A stretch of DNA of 64,000 nucleotides from Niebla homalea (Eukaryota > Ascomycota > Lecanoromycetes > Lecanorales > Ramalinaceae). Location of the stretch: contig JAHGAU010000023.1 in NCBI GenBank assembly GCA_019925105.1, forward strand, positions 620,001 to 684,000. Direction: 5' to 3'. The translations under genes and the position numbers were made by a program. The notes beneath the pieces are model-generated. The model searched no databases. It was given only the letters and a program-made list of their open reading frames with translations, and had not been told where the DNA came from. This document shows positions 59,691 to 64,000 of the stretch, piece by piece (the first letter of the stretch is position 1; every line of letters begins with the position of its first letter).

Positions 59691-61255
59691 TATATACTTT
59701 TTTTTAATTAAATAATATATTAAGTATTTTTAGGGTTATATTTACTTATAAAGAAAATATATTTTTATATTCTTTTAATATTTTATATACGATTATCCTG
59801 ATATAAATATTTCTAGAAAGTATATTAAAAAAGGTTCCTTTTAAACGTAATAAAATTATTTATTATCTTTATTAAATTCCGTTTTAACCGGTTCCGTTCA
59901 TAAATAAAACGTTAACGGTAACGTCCGATTATTTATTTACTTATTAATTTTACCGTATAACCGTTTACTTTATCCTTTTTATTTATCCGTTTTCCTTATT
60001 TTCTTTTATTCCTTTAAATTTCTTTATTTCTTTAATTTACTTAATTTTTAATTCCTTTTATATTTTAATTAATTTATCTTAAACCTAATTTAATTTCATA
60101 TTTAATTATCGATTATCCCTTTAAGAATATATATAAATCCATAATTTCAATATTATTTATTTATTTTATATCTATATTAATTTACTTATAGTTTTCAAAA
60201 TTTTATATAAGATTTTTTAATTATATTTATAGTAATTATATTAATTATATCCTTATATTTTAATAAGTACATTCTTGTTATTAACCTTATTAAATTAAAT
60301 AAACGTATTCTTATTATTATAAGGGTTTAATTATTTAATAATCGGTTAATATATTTAGAGTTATACTTTACGGTTCCCTATAATCTTAGTCTATTTTAAC
60401 TTTTTTACTTTTAAAAGCTTCTTATAATATATATTTAAATTTACGCCTCCCGTATATATACCGGGGCCCGGGTATACATTAAATACCAGTAAATCGACGC
60501 TGGTTATTATTTTACCTTTATTAATTACTGCCGTATTAAGGATTTATTAAATAACGTTTATTTAAACTATATTTTTAAGTATTAACCGGACGATTATAGT
60601 TTTTATTTAAGTATATACGAATTAATTCGTTTTTTAATTAATTATCGTTAATTCCTTTTTATAGATTTTTAACATCGGAATATAATTTAAATAAATACTT
60701 TTTCTTTAATATATTATATACTTTTTAATCCCGATACCGATTATAAATTTAATATAAAAAATCATATATATTCTATAATTAATTATAATTTATAATTAAC
60801 TTAATAACTATAGTTTTAATAAATACCCTTTTTTTATTTTTTATTTTTTATTTTTTATATTTGATATCCGATTATTATTATTATAGTTTACTTTTAATTT
60901 TCAACTATTTCGTTTTATTATTTAATTATTTTAATAATTTCGGTTATTCCGTTTATTTTTTTTTATTTTCCGTTTCATTAATTTAGTTATTTATATCGCC
61001 TTTTCTTTATCCGTTTATTCGATTAACCCTTTTAATCTAAGTACGTTAATTATTTCCGCGTTAATCCGGCCTTATTAATATCGCCGGCTTATTTTAATTA
61101 TATAAGCTTATTTAACGTAAAAAGGCCCGTATAAAATATAGCCTATCCTTTTTAAGGATTAATACCTTAATGGAGTCGTATAAATAATCGTTTAAAAAAA
61201 GATAATATCGTTTATTTAACTTAAATTTAATTAAAAATATCTTTAATTTAAATTT

Positions 61256-61294
61256 TAATAATTTTGATTTTAATAATTTTGATTTTAATAATTT
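61256..61294. repeat. 15-bp tandem repeat, 2.6 copies
   Basis: TAATAATTTTGATTT repeats at 61256 and 61271, with a partial third copy from 61286. Confidence 0.8.
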
Positions 61295-63293
61295 ATTTCT
61301 CCCTTTAATATATAAAGTAATTATTAACCGCTTTTTTATTTAAATAATATATTTACCTGAATTCCTTCGTTAATTTTTTTTTAAATCCGTTATTCGTATT
61401 ATACGTACGTGGTAGCTTTTACCCGTATCTCTATAAGTATTTCTCCCTTAATAAGCTTCTCCTTTTATTTTATCCCCGTATATATAATAGCCTTTAAAGT
61501 CCTTAATTTAAATATAATTCTTTAACCGTTTTTATTTAAAATTATTTCTATAAATAATATAATCATATTTTAAGGAAAAATCTATATTCCTTTTTAATTT
61601 TATATTGCCGACCTTAATAAACCTTATATCCTGGATTATTTTTAAGTTTATCGTACTTAATTTTCATATCGTTTAATTTTAATTCCGGATTATAGTTATC
61701 GCGAGTATTATTATAATTTTAATCTTAATATACGTTTTATTAAAAGGGTATATATATAGTTATCCGTCAATTAAAGCCTTAATTAATCTTCAGATTATTC
61801 TATTAACTCCCTCGGTCGTATTATCGGGTTTACCCGTTAGGTCGCTTTTTTAATAACGGGTTATTTTCGTTCTAGGTTACGTCCTTATATATATACCGGT
61901 CTTTTTATTCCGCCTTTACCCCCGTTCTTAAGGTAAGATAATTAATACGGTTTCATGCCTTATAATTACTATAATAAAAAATAATCCTGGATATATTCTT
62001 TTATCTTAAGGGTATAATTAAGGCTTTAGTTACCTATTATTTAAAATAGTTTTTATATTTATATTAACGGTATATTTTATTTATATTTTTAACGTAATAT
62101 TTATAATAAGTTTAATATTTAAACTTATAATCCGTAAGAAAAGTATTATTTTAAGTAGATTTTTCAATGTATAACCTTGACATTTAATTATACTTTTATT
62201 TATATATTATTCTTAATACGTTTTCTTTTTCTTTTTAAGGAAATTTTTTTAATTATAAATAATTATAACCTTTTATGATTTCATTATTTTATAGTTTATA
62301 ATATAATAAATAAAAGACTATAAATAAAAAACTAAAGGCTTAATATCCCCTTATTTATACTTATTTCCTCCGAATCTTTATTATACTTTTATTTCCCTTA
62401 ATTTTTCGTTTCTGATTGTATTTGTTAGAATAACTATTTATTCTTTTTTTCCTTTTTTTTTTTTTTTGATTTTTGGATCCGTATTTTCTTAAGATTTTTA
62501 ATATACTAAAATATAAAAATAAATAAAATAAAAATATAAAGGAAACGGCATTATATTATTTATATATACTTCCTCCCTTTAAATTATATTATTTATAATT
62601 ATAACGGTTTTTAAAAGATTAAAAGATTCTTTATTTACGCCCGTTGGATTTTAATTCTTTTTATTATTTTTAACTTGGTTTATCGGAGGGTTTAAGATAC
62701 CCGGTATGCGGTATAAATGCTTTAAGATATTCCCTGTAAAATAAATTAAATATAAGAATCTTATTTATTCTTTTTAATTTATATAAAGCTTTATATTCCC
62801 TTATAAAGCCCTTAGTAATAAATAGTCCGATTTAATAAAGCTTAAATTTTCAAAGATTTAAGGTAAGATTCCGTTATATAATTAATTATCCTTCCTTTAA
62901 TAGGTTTTAATTTTATATTCCTTTATCGTAACGTCTCTTTTATTCCTTGATTATATTTAACTTCTCCTATAACTCCTCCTTAATATTTACCCGGTTTACT
63001 ATAATTCCTTAAACGGCTTTATATATTGCTTCTTTTAAAGGCGGTATTAGTCTCTTTATAATATATACTTTAACTCGTAACTTATTTACGTTTTATTTAT
63101 ATATAATATCTAATTTAACTTTAAAGAAAATATTAATAAGGACGTACCTTAAATATTTAATATACTTTACGTTAATACTTAATCTCGTTAATCTTCTTAT
63201 TTATATTTAATTATATTTTTATTAAATTTACGTTTTCTTTATAATATTTTATTAAATTTAATTATTAAATTTAATTATTCTTATGTTACGGTA

Positions 63294-64000
63294 TAAGGAC
63301 TGCGATGCTGATAGCCAAGAGCTTAGTCAGTGCACTAGGCCCAATCGAGGCTAGCGTATGCCCTCCGTATACTTATATACATATATACTATATTATAGAT
63401 TTCTCTTTATAGTTAAAATTCAGTTATATTTACCCTTACCCTTATTAAGTCTTTAATATAATTTCAATTATCTTTTTTAAGAAATAGGCGTTAATTAAAT
63501 TATATAGAACCGTTATTAAGTTTTAAGTAAAGGGCTTATTAATTAATTAAAGCGGATACTATTAAGTAAAAACGTACTTTAAGATTATAATAAGATTTAA
63601 CTTAAGAACTCGATTTAAATAAACGGATTATACTATTAATAATAACCCGAGTTAAGAAACGTTAAGAAAAACTATATAAATACCGATATTAATAATAATA
63701 AGGAAATTATTCCCGACCTTTAAATAATATATATTTAAAAGTTACTTTTAAGATAAATCCGGCAATAAGGGCAATAACGACGATTTTGAAGGCCTATAAT
63801 AATATATACTTATATTTAAAAAGAACCAGCGGAAAGAAGAAAAAAATGTATATATTAAACGTAAATAATACGGTTATAATAATAAAGTTAATTAACGATA
63901 AGAACTAAATACTCCGTATTAAGGACTTAAAAAACCTTAAAAGATTTATCGACTATAACTTATAACTATAAGTAAACGTTATTAAATATATAATTAACGT
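63294..64000 (+). mobile_element. Possible start of another LTR retrotransposon (truncated by the window end)
   Basis: At 63294 a clean block begins TGTTACGGTATAAGGACTGC and stays un-mutated for about 90 bp, like an LTR start. RIPped AT-rich DNA follows to the end of the window. No second LTR or pol motif is visible, so both identity and strand are guesses. Confidence 0.3.

Larger units (their letters stand above)
58431..63293. other. RIPped transposon-derived DNA, unassigned
   Basis: This long AT-rich tract is almost devoid of CA/TG and has stops in every frame. Fragments on the minus strand around 61700-61990 hint at retroelement integrase, but I could not confirm a family. It contains short tandem repeats at 59607-59690 and 61256-61294. 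No intact gene is seen. Confidence 0.5.

Overview
The window reads as nuclear DNA of a filamentous ascomycete (Pezizomycotina). Evidence: short GT-AG introns, two large type I iterative polyketide synthases (PKS), and long AT-rich tracts in which CA/TG dinucleotides have almost vanished while CG, CC and CT survive. That is the footprint of repeat-induced point mutation (RIP) on transposons. The species cannot be named from sequence alone.

Only two long protein genes are intact. A highly reducing PKS (HR-PKS; 576-7864, minus, three exons, 2390 aa: KS-MAT-DH-degenerate MT-ER-KR-ACP) and a non-reducing PKS (NR-PKS; 23831-30239, plus, two exons, 2082 aa: SAT-KS-MAT-PT-ACP-TE) are transcribed away from each other. 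This pairing (HR-PKS makes a reduced chain, SAT loads it onto the NR-PKS, PT folds the aromatic ring, TE releases) is the architecture behind resorcylic acid lactones and related benzenediol lactones. No tailoring gene, transporter or regulator is visible; these could lie left of position 1.

The 16 kb between the two starts is mostly transposon. It holds a terminal-inverted-repeat element (8155-12091), an LTR retrotransposon with 189-bp LTRs and a GTACA target duplication (12159-18734), and a truncated Tad1-like LINE inside other repeats (about 19285-22461). What is left (7865-8154, 12094-12158, 18740-19284, about 22462-23830) looks like the remains of a compact shared promoter region.

Right of the NR-PKS, from about 31 kb to the end, is a nested transposon desert. 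Two copies of a Ty3/Gypsy element lie head to tail (31732-39590, truncated; 39591-54243). Each has a full-length Tad1-like LINE in its 5' LTR, in opposite orientations (32439-38212 minus, 40536-46343 plus), giving a 5.8-kb inverted repeat. The second Gypsy pol is also split by a 2.35-kb LTR element (48903-51249). Then come a small GC-rich, un-mutated, non-coding LTR element with 144-bp LTRs and tRNA-like A/B boxes (54617-55665), a RIPped Copia remnant (about 55671-58430, minus), unassigned RIPped DNA, and a possible LTR start at 63294.

The most notable observations are: reciprocal RIP-chimeric LTRs of the 12.2-18.7 kb element, which look like crossover integration into a clean solo LTR; the GC-rich LTR element with Pol III-type boxes; the unusual SAT (Ser for Cys) and PT (Glu for Asp) residues of the NR-PKS; and the split PKS promoter.
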